Shown here piece after piece: positions 44,070 through 55,014 of a stretch of 64,000 bases of DNA; the first letter of the stretch is position 1, and each line of letters starts with the position of its first letter. Source of the DNA: Phaseolus vulgaris (lineage: Eukaryota; Streptophyta; Magnoliopsida; Fabales; Fabaceae); assembly GCF_000499845.2 (NCBI RefSeq), contig NW_027174137.1, positions 1-64,000 on the forward strand, in the 5' to 3' direction. Under the pieces are notes generated by a model, which ran no database searches, had not been told where the DNA came from, and saw nothing but the letters and a program-made list of their open reading frames with translations. The translations under genes were made by a program, and so were the position numbers.

Positions 44070-45722
44070 GAGAAAGCCGTGCTGGCAGTGGTATTTTCGG
44101 CGAGGAGGTTGCACCACTATTTCCACAGTTTTACAATACTGGTGATGACCGACTTGCCCATCCAAAAGGTTCTAAAGAAGCCCAATGTGGCTGGGAGGAT
44201 GGTGAAGTGGGCGGTGGAGCTGTCGGAGTTCGATATCAAGTATGAGCCCCGAGGTCCGATCAAGGGGCAGATCTTCGCTGATTTCGTGGTCGAACTCTCT
44301 TCAGAAGCAGCACGGGTTGAGGGGGATGATTTCCGTTGGGTGCTCTCGGTGGACAGATCATCGAACCAGCAGGGTAGCGGTGCTGGAGTCATCTTGGAAG
44401 GGCCCAACGACGTGTTGATTGAGCAATCCCTGAGGTTTGCCTTCAAAGCCAGCAACAATCAAGCAGAGTATGAGGCGCTGATCGCCGGAATCTTGCTGGC
44501 TAAAGAGATGGGAGCTAGGGTGCCGATGGCTAAGAGTGACTCACTGCTGGTCACGGGACAAGTAACAGGCGAGTTCCAGGCCAAAGATCCACAAATGGCG
44601 GCTTACCTGGAGTATGTGCAGGAGTTTAAGAGCTCCTTTGTCTCCTTTGAAGTGGTGCATGTGCCCAGAGAGCAGAATGCCCGAGCTGACTTGCTAGCTA
44701 AGCTCGCCAGTTCGGGCAAAGGGGGTAGGCAGAGGACGGTGATCCAAGAAACTTTGAAGACGCCTAGAGCATTTGTGGCAGATCACCTGGTTCTTCAAAT
44801 AAGCAAGTCGACGGTGAAAGCGGCGAGGAGTCACAGGTCTCTGACTCAGGAGACCTTGAGATCACCGAGAATAAGAGCATGTTGGGGAGAGAGGGTGAAC
44901 ATGACGCAGGTCTGCGCTACGCATGAGCCAGACACGTGGATAACGCAGTACCAGCGATGCCTGGCAGATGGCCTTCTCCCGCTAGATCGAACGGAGGCTA
45001 GAAAGATAAAGAAGAATTCTAGCAAGTTCATAATGATTGATGGCGAGTTGTATAGGTTTGGGTTCACACACCCACTCCTGGAATGTGTGCACGGAGAGAA
45101 ATGTACCAGAATCATGGCCGAGCTCCACGAGGGGATATGTGGAAGCCACGTCGGGGGTCGAGGTCTGGCCGCAAGAACCCTCCGTGCAGGTTACTATTGG
45201 CCTACAATGAGAGAAGACTGCAAGATGTATGCACAGTGCTGCAAGCAATGTCAGCAGCACGCCGATTGGCACAAGGCGCCTCCCGAGGAGTTGAAGTCAA
45301 TTTACAGCCCTTGGCCGTTTCATACATGGGGAATCGACATTCTGGGACCTTTTCCATTGGCGATCAGGCAGATGAAGTACTTGGTGGTGGCGATTGAATA
45401 TTTCACCAAGTGGATCGAAGCAGAACCAGTGGCTCAGATCATCGCACACAAGATCGAGAGCTTCGTATGGAAGAACATCGTATGCCGGTTTGGTGTGCCT
45501 AAGCGCCTCGTGTCGGACAATGGGACTCAGTTTGCAAGTCACCTATTGAAGAAGCTGTGCGAAGGGGTGGGAATTCAACAAGTATTTGCATCCGTCGAGC
45601 ACCCTCAGACAAATGGCCAAGTAGAGTCCGCCAATCGAGTATTGCTAAGAGGCTTGAAGAGAAGGCTAGAGAAAGCCAAGGGATCGTGGGCTGAGGAGGT
45701 ACCCCGCATAGTTTGGGCGTAG
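44070..45722 (+). pseudogene. E5 archaeal-type RNase H and integrase core
   Basis: In frame after the TAG. The second RNase H has VDRSSNQQGSGAG where relatives have VDGSS, a Gly-to-Arg change beside the first catalytic Asp, then NNQAEYEAL and REQNARADLLAKL. Integrase: HEGICGSH, CKQC, GIDILGPFP, LVSDNGTQF, NGQVESAN. Ends at TAG 45720-45722 (TAC in relatives). Confidence 0.92.
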
Positions 45723-46163
45723 CACACCACCGAGCAGTCAGAAACCCATGAGACCCCGTTTAGCTTGGTCTATGGGTGCGACGCAATGATTCCAGTCGAG
45801 ATCCAGGAGAGCTCGCCGAGATTCCAAAACTTTGTGGCGGAAGACTCGAACGAGGAAAGAAGGTTGAATCTGGATTTACTGGATGAGGTCAGGGAGGAGG
45901 CGAGATTAAAAGCTGAGGCGGTGAAAAGAAGGATTGAACGAAGGTACAACTCGAAGGTGATGCCAAGACAGTTTAGAGAAGGCGACCTGGTGATGAGGAA
46001 GGCCCACCAGTACGAGATGGAGAACAAGTTGTCACCTAAGTGGACGGGACCGTTTAGGATAACCGAGGCACTCGAGAACGGCGCCTACCGCTTAGAGACA
46101 TTGGAAGGAGGGGCGATTCCTCGCACTTGGAACGCCATGCACCTCAAGTTGTATTACAGTTGA
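45723..46163 (+). pseudogene. E5 integrase C-terminal domain
   Basis: In frame: VYGCDAMIPVEIQESSPRF, RRIERRYNSKVMPRQF, WTGPFRITEALENGAYRLE, ending HLKLYYS at the same place as in the other copies. Confidence 0.92.
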
Positions 46164-47338
46164 AAACTTTATAAGTAAAAACAAATACGAAGAGCTTTGC
46201 AATGTTTCTGATTAAAACATTTTGAAGGGGGCACTCTTTTTTCCCTAAGGAGGGTTTTTCAAAGTTTAAAGTGTTTTAGATTGCATGCTTGTTGTTTTCC
46301 CGAAAGTTTTGAAGAAAGACCTTGTCACTTAGATGTGGTTTAAGGCGAGTTCAAGTTATGTTGCATGCTTTCTAAAAGGTTTTAAGTCCCTATCGCTTTT
46401 CGGCGATTAGCGGCGTCAGTTAAAGTTCTAAAAGTCCTCATCATCTTTTGGCGATCGGAGGCACCAGCTAAAAGACCTCAACGCCCTCGCGCGTCCTGAG
46501 GCAAGAAAGAGTGAAAAGTCCTCAGTGCCTTCAGGGGAGAGAAGATGTAGCCCCGGGCAATGTAGAGGCACCAGTAAAAAGTCCTCAGTGCCTCCAGGGG
46601 AGAGAAGATGTAGCCCCTGGGGCAATGTAGAGGCACGAGTTAAAGACCTTCTCGCCGTCGAGCGAGTTCAGGCGAGTTAAAGACCTTCTCGCCGTCGAGC
46701 GAGTTCAGGCAAGATAAAATCCTTCTCGTCTTGAACGAGTTCAGGTACGGTGTAAAGGGTGGAAGAAGTTCGGAGGGTGGCTAAGGTAGGTTCGAAGAGA
46801 ACGCCAGCCACCCGGTTCCTTGTTCTGAAGCTCAGGGAGGTAGAGAAAGATCCGAAAGGCGCCTCTACCCCCAGATGAGGGAACAATGGCCAAGTTGTGA
46901 AGGCAAGAGGAAGCATGCATCGCCAAGACCCTCTGGCGATCAGAAGACATGCAGGCGATGGCACAAGTAAGGGCCCATTTGATGGAGCAGATCAGGTGAA
47001 CTATGCCTTAAGCTATCAGTTGAACTGAAAATTGCTGTTTAGTGAGTAGTTTTACGATGAAGTTCGTTGCTTTAAAGTTTACGAGTTATTAGAATGCTGT
47101 CATTCGAAAGTTGATAGTTTGAAGCAGTTAGTGAACAGTTGCGCTCGCAGAATTGCTAAGTCAATTTCGTTTAAGCGATTTGTACAAGAAGAAATAAAGC
47201 TGACAGAGAGATTATATGAAGAAGCGGAAAACTTCATAGCAAAGTAGTATCAGTTCGAAATACATATACAAAAGAGGAAAGTTATTACGAGTAAGTTTGT
47301 GTAATGCAAATAAGCAGATAAGTGATGGAGGGGAGCAG
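46164..47338. repeat. E5 hypervariable 3' spacer
   Basis: Holds the conserved post-pol block (46227-46258, cut short just after ggagggttttt compared with E7), then minisatellite units at ~46377-46742: a ~47-bp unit, two ~65-bp units (aaaagtcctcagtgcct), and ~37-bp units with gccgtcgagcgagttcagg. From 46743 to 47338 I see nothing but accessory-gene 3' flank. Confidence 0.78.
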
Positions 47339-49922
47339 CTAATCTTCAGAAGGGACGATCTTCCCATCCACCACTTCGTTGCATATTGAGATCATGGAGA
47401 GGTCCAGCTCGGGGTACTGGCAAGCGAATTGCTCCAGGGCAGCATCAAACCCGGCGGCGAGGACTTGGGCGGAGCTCAGCTCAAGCTCTTCGTTTTGTTG
47501 CTTGAGCCCCTCGGTTTGCTGTTTCAACTCGTCAGCTCGCTTCTTCAGTTCTTCAGTTTCCCTGCGAGTCTGAGCCAGGTCTTCAGCAACCTTCAGGTTT
47601 TCCTCCCGCGCCTGGGCCAGCTCTGTAGCAATCTTTGCCTTTTCCGCTCTAGCTTCGATGAGCTCGGCCATGGCTTCATCCCTCTCTTTTTCAACTTTCC
47701 CTAGGAGAACCTCCCGATCTACTGACCTTTTCTCAAGGCTCTCTACCTTGGCTGCATCTGCTTTGATCGACGCCTCCAGGTCAGCCACCTTGAGACGGTA
47801 GGGGACCAGTTTGCTCTCCAGCTCAATCGGTGGCCTCCTTACGCGCCACCCTCAGCTCAGTGCTCATGGCCTCCTCCACTCTCGAATGCTCGATTTCTGC
47901 CATTGTAAGGTTGCAAGACAACTTCTCCGCCTCGATCCTTATTAGGCGATTCTCCTCTTGGAGCACGGAGATGTCGTCCTGAAGTTTCTTGCTGGAGCTC
48001 TCCACAGCTTTTGATATGATGGAGGGGAGGTCCTCTGCCATCATTCTGAGTTTGGCTGTGAAGGGTCCCCAGATCCCTTTAACCGCAAGGGGAAGGTTTG
48101 CAACCGCTGTTGGTGGAGGCGCTGAAGGAGCCTGGTGCTGGCTCACACCACCGCCCTCTTGGATTGGTTGTTGATTTTGAGTTTCTTGGCGTGGTGGTGA
48201 CGTGGGGGACTCGGTGATGATGATTGGCGAGTTATGAGCACCTTCATCCCCACCTGGCGCAGCTTCGGCGATTGAGGCAGTTGAAGGAGGACCCTCTCCA
48301 GCGGATACGAATGGCGTGGAGGCGCTCGGAGGGTTCTCCATGAAGTTGGGCTCGTTGGCCTCAACCGCAGGAAGTGCAGCCGCCAAGGGCACTGCTTCGA
48401 CTGGCGGCGTTGGAGCTGGGGGAGAAGGTGGTGTTGGTGTTGAAGCTGGGGGAGAAGGTGGTGTTGGCGTTGGAAGGGGAGGCGGAACAGATGGTGAAGA
48501 AGGCGCCACCCTTCTCCTCTTGGTGATGAGGCCATCCTCCGTTGCCTCATCGTCCTCTTCTTCATCTTCTTGAACCACTTGAGGAGTTTTCCTCTTTCGT
48601 TTCCTCAAGATGAGTTTCTTTCGCTAAGGAGCGGGCAGAGCTTCTGGAGGAGTCGAGCCTTTAGGGGGCGATCTGCCATGGGCAGCGGCGATCTCCACCA
48701 CTGAATTTGGCACGGTTTGAGACCCCGATGCCAATTTATGGGTGCGGGCGAGCGCCCTCAATTCAGCTAGTTTGCCCTTGCCCATCATGAGATCTGCACA
48801 GTGCAAGTATACAAGTAAGCCCAAAGAAGAAAGTAAAATATATGAGTACATGTGCAAGCAAGACAAACAAATGGTGCAGGAGATAAAAGCCAGATCTAGT
48901 GTAAAACCAGCAGGACGCCCAACAACAAATGACAGAAATGCAGCACAAGGTAAAGCCTAAAGGATGAAGAAGTGCTAACCTATGTGAGCTTCGAGTTGGC
49001 TCTCGAGGAACTCGAAGGTGATTATTGAAGAGGTAGGGAAGGTGATGTTGGCGGCTGCTACGCTCTTCCAGAAGAGGCATAGATCCTTGTCCAGCTCGCC
49101 CATGTTGTCAGGACTTCTAGGCCTTCTGAAGCTTCCCTTGGAGTCCTTGTTTCCCTTGTTTACCCAGTACAAGGGAAATCCGTCGAGCAGCGAGGGGTCT
49201 TGGTCATTCTGGCGCACTTGGACGAATTTTCCCTTCCAATCTTTGTAAGATTGCTGAAAGATCGAAAGAATCGACCTCCCAGCAATTCCGTTCAGGCTCA
49301 CCCAAAGGCGATCTCCAGGATTTTTGGCCTCGAACAGGAAGAGAAATACATCTACCGAGGCTGGTAGTCCCAAGTGCGCGCACATAATTTGGAACGCCCA
49401 CACGAAGGCCCAACTGTTGGGATGAAGCTGGGCGGCGGCGATGTCGAGCTCGCTTAGGAGCTCCCATTCAAAACGGGTAAGGGGAAACCTGAGTTTCACC
49501 TTCTTGACGAGGGTGGTATATACGAAGCAGAACAGCTCGCCGTCGTTTCCTTTGTCTTCCGCGCAGATCGGCACGTCAGGAGGGCAAGACAGCACCATCA
49601 GCTTATCATCATGCTCCTTGTGGAACGAGAGGTTGGGCTCGTCCCCTTTCTTCAGGCGTAGCACTGCCAGTGCAGAGTTCACTGAAGAAGTTTCCTTCAG
49701 CAGAGTTGAGGTGGCCCATGGGTATAGTTTCTTGTAGTCTGGAGAGGGGATGGAGGCTCCTCCGGCGACTGGTGGAGTTGCCTGAGCAAGGTTGGGGCGA
49801 GAGGTTGCAGGCCTCTCAGCCTGGGAAGAGGGAGCACCGAGTGCTCGCGGTGGGTTATGCACTTGGGGTGGAGGGTTTCGAGACGAAGGATGAGGATTCG
49901 CGGTGGTCTTTGTTCGAGTCAT
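47339..49922 (-). pseudogene. E5 antisense accessory gene (broken in exon 2)
   Basis: Minus strand. Exon 1 49922-48980 is intact (MTRTKTTANPHP ... LESQLEAHI); intron 48979-48794 (gttag...gtgcag, 186 bp); exon 2 48793-47339. A TAG replaces the CAG codon before RKKL (about 48624-48626), and about 38 net bases are lost near 47829, removing part of the coiled coil and shifting frame. The tail DLSMISICNEVVDGKIVP is still recognisable. Relation to the other copies as described for E2. Confidence 0.86.
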
Positions 49923-49930
49923 CGCGGGAA

Positions 49931-50172
49931 CTGCAAAGGAAAAAGGAAAAGAAAGGTGAACGAAGGTTGCAGAGGTCGACTTGATTGTGAATGAAGGATG
50001 AAAAACGAACGAACGAAGGTTCGTTGTGATGAAAGAAATGGAAGGCGGAGCCCTAAGTTACGAAAGGGGAGAAGAAGAAGAAACAACCCACAGCGTATGC
50101 ACCAGGCAGTTAATGGATGATGCGAATCGGTTAAAATGCAACAAACATCAACAGAAGAAGTAAAAGAAGTAC
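49931..50172 (-). other. E5 accessory gene: 5'-UTR intron
   Basis: 242 bp, sense cgaaag|gtactt to cctttgcag|ttc, 8 bases before the ATG. Confidence 0.75.
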
Positions 50173-50497
50173 CTTTCGATGATCAGACAAACGCTGAAGG
50201 GAGTTGGGGATTGAGAAGAGTTGAAGAGCGTCGTGGGTTTGCAGAGGAAGTTCAGAGCGTTTGAGAAGGCAAAGAGATGATGGAACAGTAGAAATGAAAT
50301 GGGTTTAAGGGTTTTTCAAACGATTTTTGGAAGCGTAAACGACAGCTAAAGAGGACCGTTGATGAAGCCACGTGTCGAGTGGTTGGAAGAGTGTTTGGTG
50401 GAGCGTCAGGAAAGCAGAAAGTACGAACGTTTGGAATTCTGCGCCAGCGCCACGTAGATCGGTAGTGACGAGACTTCTTTAGTCTTTTCGCTGTACA
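50173..50497 (-). promoter_or_regulatory. E5 accessory-gene promoter region with G-box
   Basis: Non-coding; CACGTG at 50369-50374 in the same context (sense cgacacgtggc) as in E1, E2 and E6. Confidence 0.55.
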
Positions 50498-50524
50498 AGT
50501 CTTCGCTTAAGACTGGGGGGCTTG
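50498..50524 (+). promoter_or_regulatory. E5 polypurine tract and hairpin
   Basis: AGTCTT-CGCTT-AAGACT (50498-50514), then GGGGGGCTTG, then the LTR TGTACC at 50525. Confidence 0.82.
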
Positions 50525-51129
50525 TGTACCGTCCTGGTAGTCGGAAGTGATGACGTGGCAACGAGCTATTATGCAGGCGTGTTGAGTGGGGCCCATGGCT
50601 GGCAGAAGGGAAGGAAGTCGGGGGGCTCGTGTACTCGTCAGTCCTTAAGTTGGCGTGCTCCGACCTCTAGCATACCTAAACCGGTGGTCACCGGGTTTGA
50701 GATGAAGTCGCCGGATGCGAACCCAGACGACCTAGTGGTTAGAGATCGCCGAAACAAGGACATCGCCAAAGTTGAGATCGTCAGATAGTCATTTCCTAGC
50801 TAGCCAGAGGTTGAGGTCGGGAAACAGCTTACCTGAACATACACGGTGAAGCAAGTGAAGTAGATCATGAAGGCAGCCGGCGAGACCACAGGGAAGGTGT
50901 GTATGAAGGCACCCGAACTCGCCACGCAGAAGGGATCACGCTCCAAGGCAGCTATGCGCTGAGTTGTTTCACGCGTAAGTAACTTAGCCAAAAGCCTGAA
51001 GAATGAGAAGTGGCGCCCAAGTCAAGGATGCTCCAGATGGTGACACGTGTACAGCTGGATGCGAGCCACATGTCCAGATATGTAACTGTCAGGAGAGAGA
51101 AAGTGCACAGGTATATAAGAGATTCTAAC
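50525..51129 (+). repeat. E5 3' LTR, interrupted by E6
   Basis: Matches the two parts of the 5' LTR up to gattctaac; TATATAA at 51112-51118. The rest should lie beyond E6, outside the window, starting after a second ctaac. The G-run followed by TGTAC near 50616-50635 is the internal polypurine-like border. Confidence 0.95.
51125..51129. repeat. Presumed E6 target-site duplication (ctaac), one side
   Basis: Last five E5 bases before E6; the partner is not in the window. Confidence 0.6.
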
Positions 51130-52318
51130 TGATCCTGCCGGCAACTCGAACGTGGAGGAATCGCTTCGTAGCACTCTCTGCCCTGTCTACGCGACTGCGT
51201 CTTCTGCAGAATCACCCTTAGAACCTTCTCTTGGATCTCCAAATGTGACCTGCAAAACACACAGACGGCGCCTCTGGCGGCCGTTTGCACTCCGACGATC
51301 AAGTTAGTCCACAAAACCACCAAATCAGAAAACTAGTAGCGTGTGTGAAAAACTCTTGCTCTCTGTTTTTCGTATCCCCCACTTCTCTCCCTGATTCCTC
51401 CTTTTATCTCTCTGTCTCCGTTTCTGGGCATAACAGAATTCTGTTATGCTTTTCTGGCATGTGTCAGAAACCTGTTACGCTTTTCAGAGACAGTGTACCT
51501 GGAGAATCAGAGAGTGTGGGTGTCTGTGCGTGTCCGCGCGTCTCTGCGCTGGCTGCGCCTGTCTGTACCCTTAATGGTACGGAGTGCACTTTTGTCTGGA
51601 CCGCACCCCTCTCAGATGGTGACACGTGGAGGCCTTCAACTCACATCTAACCACACACGTGTCATTTACTGGAAGGGCTCTAGCGCTTCTCTTTGTGTGC
51701 CTAAGTTACGCCCTTGCGGAGTAGCTTAGGATATTTCTCTTATCTGGGTAAATCGCATACTCTTAGGAGAACGTCGGGTGTGGCTGGTCTAGGCACACTC
51801 ACCAAACGTTGCTCTCTGCGTAGGCGACTTACCCTTCACGATACCACGCACGTAATGGGTTGAGGGAATCACCAATCACTAACTGGTTTACTAGTTCCCT
51901 CAGGCCACTCTCGTGCATGATTCCCTGAGGTGTGCTCATGCGAGATCCATGCGTAACGCTCTCGCTGGGAACCTCAGTCCCAGTTTAACTGCGTGTAACA
52001 CGAGACCCCGATGACAATACACCCGATGACTGATCAGTGTTTATTCGCTTCTCGCGCTCTGCCTCCAGGCGCGAGTCTGAGAACTGGTCCGTTGGTGGCC
52101 ACTTGGTTACTGACCACCGATCACCATTCTGGATGATCTGTCCCCCGACCTCTCTGCCGCCTGATCTGTCGGTGGTCGCATGGTTACTGACCACCGATCA
52201 CCGCTCTTGGCGATCGTCTCCCTGACCTCTCTGCCACCTGGTCCACGTGTCACCCTGCGAGTGGTCCACGTGGTTCTCTGCTGCTGATGTCATCGACTAC
52301 CGATGACCGATCGGATCA
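51130..52318 (-). repeat. E6 3' LTR
   Basis: 1,189 bp, TGATCC...GGATCA. In element sense it has ACGT-core boxes (around 51617-51622 and 51656-51661) and a TATA-like GATAAAAGG (about 51399-51407). Boundaries rest on the E5 junction at the left and the polypurine tract at the right. Confidence 0.88.
52094..52247. repeat. 77-bp direct repeat in E6 LTR U3
   Basis: Two adjacent copies (52094-52170, 52171-52247), each with tggttactgaccaccgatca and a gacctctctgcc segment. Such U3 duplications can act as enhancers; that is inference. Confidence 0.8.
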
Positions 52319-52346
52319 CAAGCCCCCCAGTCTCGAGTCGAGAACT
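52319..52346 (-). promoter_or_regulatory. E6 polypurine tract and hairpin
   Basis: Sense GACTGGGGGGCTTG abuts the LTR. Upstream, 52329-52346 forms a hairpin with CTCGA/TCGAG and AGT/ACT pairing and a bulged A, in the same place as the AGTCTT/AAGACT hairpin of the other family. Confidence 0.75.
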
Positions 52347-52647
52347 CGTTCTCAGCGAAGAGACTAAGTGGTCGTGCCCTCAGTCCACGTGGCAAGTGGG
52401 GCCGCCTCACGTGCCACCTCACGTGTTGCTTCTTTAACGTTTGGACTTCCTCTCTTGATCTCGCGACACGTGGCCCCATCGACGGCCAGCGCTGTGCGTC
52501 GCTAGCGCTTCTCTTATTCAAATTGGCGCGCTCCTTTACTGTTCTTTCATCTTCTTCATTTGACTCCCAGACTCTCTGCGAACTTTCCTCTGGGCACCTT
52601 TCTTTCCTCAAATTCTCTGCTGCCAAATCTCTTGCGATCATCCAAAG
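52347..52647 (+). promoter_or_regulatory. E6 accessory-gene promoter region with G-box
   Basis: CACGTG at 52468-52473 (cgacacgtggc), shared with the other family despite overall divergence. No clear TATA box. Confidence 0.55.
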
Positions 52648-52911
52648 GTATGGTTTTTCTTCTCCCTGGCCCCTTTTTGGTCATCTTTACCGATTGCATT
52701 TATCATTCTGGTTATCATGCATTCATCTTCTCTATTTCCCTCTCTCGAACCCGCGCTAGGGTTTTTCACCCCCTCACTCTGGCTTCTGCTTCTTCTTCTT
52801 CTCTTTTCACCTGGGCATCTCCTTCTCCTTTCCTCTCTCTGTTTTCACCGGAACATTCATCATTTCCTCTTCTTCCATTCATTCTGACTTTCGTTTTTCC
52901 TCCATTTGTAG
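52648..52911 (+). other. E6 accessory gene: 5'-UTR intron
   Basis: 264 bp, ccaaag|gtatgg to atttgtag|cta, T/C-rich; ATG at 52922 follows ten bases later. Confidence 0.7.
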
Positions 52912-52921
52912 CTATCTCGCG

Positions 52922-54197
52922 ATGGCTCGCTTGAAACAAACTGCGCGTTTAGTTGCCTCGTCCTCTGGTGCACAGCCTTCCGCGAGTGCGCCAGCTTCAC
53001 CACCGCCTGTTGCTACCTCCTTCCATGACAACGCCAGGGTCTACGAATGGGCCTCCCTGGCGTTGCTCGCCGAAACCTCCACTCTATTGCCCCAGGGCCA
53101 CCTCACGTCCTTGCTGAGCCACAATCCTGATGAGCCTCCCTGCGCCATCGACAGGGAGAATGACTTCAATATCCGAATTCGCATTCCTCCTCGAGGAATG
53201 CCCATCTGCGCAGATGACAGGGCCACCAATGGGGTGCCCTTCGTCTTCATCTACTCCGCTATCTTCAAGAGGTTGAAGCTGCGCCTCCCTTTCACCTTCT
53301 TCGAAAAGGAGCTGATGATGGAGTTAAACGCCGCGCCTTGTCAACTCCATCCAAATGCCTGGGCCTTCATCCGGGAATTTCAAATCCTTTGCAGTCATAT
53401 CGGGCACAACGCCTCCGTGGACGTGTTCCTCTACTTCTTCGAAGCGAAGAACCCTGGGGACAGGTCCTGGGTTAGCCTGAACGGGGCTGCTGGGCGGGTG
53501 CTCCTGGGCCTGTACCAGCAATCCTTCAAAGACTGGAAGGGCAGATTCTACATGATATCTGCTACCCCTCAAAGTCCAAATCTGCTCGAGGGATACCCCC
53601 TCTACTGGGTTCCTGGAGTTGAATTCAAGAAGTCCAGGGACCTCGAAGCTATGGCCCCCTACGAGCGCGAGCTATGTGGGCTGCTCCTGGGGGCCAAGTA
53701 CAACTCCGCCCGCCTCATCAAGGATGAATTTGATGTAGTGGCTCTGAAAAAATATATAGGTAGCTCTTCTTGCACTTCTTAGGATACTTGTCTCTTCTCA
53801 TGCATGTTTTTATGTGCTTTTTGACTTACTTGCATAACTTGGCCAATTAACCCCTCCTTTTCTCGTCTATGCAGACTCAATGACGGGGAAAGACAGGAAG
53901 TTGGCCTTGTTGGAGCTTGCCAAGCGTCGGGGAACCAAAGGCACTGGGTCCTCCTCTTCTACAACTGAGCCCATCGCAGCCCCTCCCCTCTCGGTCGCGC
54001 CAGCTGAAGGCCCCGAGCAAGGAAAGAAGAGGAAGAGGCTGGTGAAGGCTTCCACTTCACTTGCTGCTGCTGCTACCGTCGCCTCAACTGAAGAGGAGAG
54101 CTCTGGCTCTCCTCTCATACACCGTCAGAGGAAGAAGGCAGCAGTTGAGGGGGCTTCATCTCTCCAGCCTGGAGAGATCGAGGTAGTGGAAGTAGAG
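52922..54197 (+). pseudogene. E6 antisense accessory gene, cut by E7
   Basis: Exon 1 52922-53759 (838 nt, phase 1), intron 53760-53874 (gtagc...atgcag, 115 bp), exon 2 53875 to the E7 border. The split codon is Asp as in E2, and D-S-M-T-G-K follows. The globular part aligns with E2 through MPICADDRATNGVPFVF, LHPNAWAFIREFQILC, SVDVFLYFFEAKNPGDRSWVS and QQSFKDWKGRFY. The N-terminus MARLKQTAR closely resembles that of histone H3. Exon 2 begins with a basic KKRKRL cluster; the coiled coil, if any, lies beyond E7. No internal stop is seen up to the break. Confidence 0.87.
54193..54197. repeat. Presumed E7 target-site duplication (tagag), one side
   Basis: Last five E6 bases before TGTACCGCCC; partner outside the window. 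Confidence 0.6.
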
Positions 54198-54994
54198 TGT
54201 ACCGCCCTGGTAGTCGGAAGTGATGACATGGCATCCAGCTACAGTATAGGCGTGTTGACAAGGCGCCAGGTTGGCAGAAGGGAAGGAAGTCGGGGGGCTC
54301 GTGAAGTCGCCAGTTATTAAGTTGGCGTGTTCCGATCTACAGCATACCAGAACCGGCGATCACCGGGTTAAAGATGAAATCGCCAGATGTAAACTCAGGC
54401 GACCTAGTGATTGGAGATCGCCAGAGCAAGCACATCGCCAGAGATGAAGGTGGTGCAGATTATGAAGGCGGCCGGCGAGACCACAGGGAAGGTGTACGAA
54501 GGCACCCTAGCTCGCCAGTTCCAGTAGAGATCGCGCTCCCAAGTTAGCTGTGCACTGGGCAGTACCATGCATAAGTAACTTAGCAAAATGAGAGTAGAAG
54601 CAGCGCCCAAGTCAAGGAGGCTCCAGATGAAGGCACGTGTACGACTAGATGCGAGCCACGTGTCCAAGTCTGTAACTGCCAGGAGAGAGAAAGTAACCAG
54701 GTATATAAGAGTTCTCAACGAACTTTCTGAGGTATGCGCGTTCAGATTACACTCTTTACGCTTGCGAGTTATAGAGCTTACTGTGAGAGAGAATTTGCAC
54801 GGCTCCTGTTCTCTTAGTATTTGGTGATTCGGTCACTGACTTGGGCGTTGGAGTGCGATTGGCCGCAGCGGCGCCGCTCTGTTCCTTTGTAGGTTCTTGA
54901 GGTGGATATCGAAGAAGAACGGAGGTTTGAAGCGGTGCGCACGTCGATCCTTTGACGAGGCAGTTTCCAGCGTTCCGGTCAACAGGCAGGATCA
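54198..54994 (+). repeat. E7 5' LTR
   Basis: 797 bp, TGTACCGCCC...GGCAGGATCA. CACGTG at 54634-54639 and 54657-54662, TATATAA at 54702-54708. Confidence 0.96.
54634..54708 (+). promoter_or_regulatory. E7 LTR core promoter: paired G-boxes and TATA box
   Basis: Both G-boxes and the TATA box are intact, with the spacing seen in E1 and E5. Confidence 0.65.
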
Positions 54995-54997
54995 TCA

Positions 54998-55014
54998 GGC
55001 GCCCACCGTGGGGC
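54998..55014 (+). promoter_or_regulatory. E7 primer-binding site (tRNA-Lys type)
   Basis: GGCGCCCACCGTGGGGC, three bases (tca) after the LTR. Confidence 0.82.

Larger units (their letters stand above)
33799..51129 (+). mobile_element. E5: Tat-lineage element, interrupted in both LTRs
   Basis: Same family as E1, E2 and E7, plus strand. 5' LTR is split by E4 (33799-33895 and 39538-40333, 893 bp together), then primer site, gag-pol 40751-46163, spacer, antisense accessory gene (47339-49922, minus), polypurine tract, and 605 bp of 3' LTR (50525-51129) before E6. The comparable LTR parts differ at about 12 of 605 positions, the highest value in the window. Gag-pol is the most damaged of the four. 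Confidence 0.95.
51130..54197 (-). mobile_element. E6: diverged Tat-type element, 3' part only
   Basis: Minus-strand element seen as its 3' LTR (51130-52318), polypurine tract and the start of its antisense accessory gene, before E7 interrupts it. The gag-pol and 5' LTR must lie beyond the window. LTR termini (TGATCCTGCC) and polypurine tract match the E1/E2/E5/E7 family while the rest of the LTR does not align by eye, so it is a related but separate family. Confidence 0.88.
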
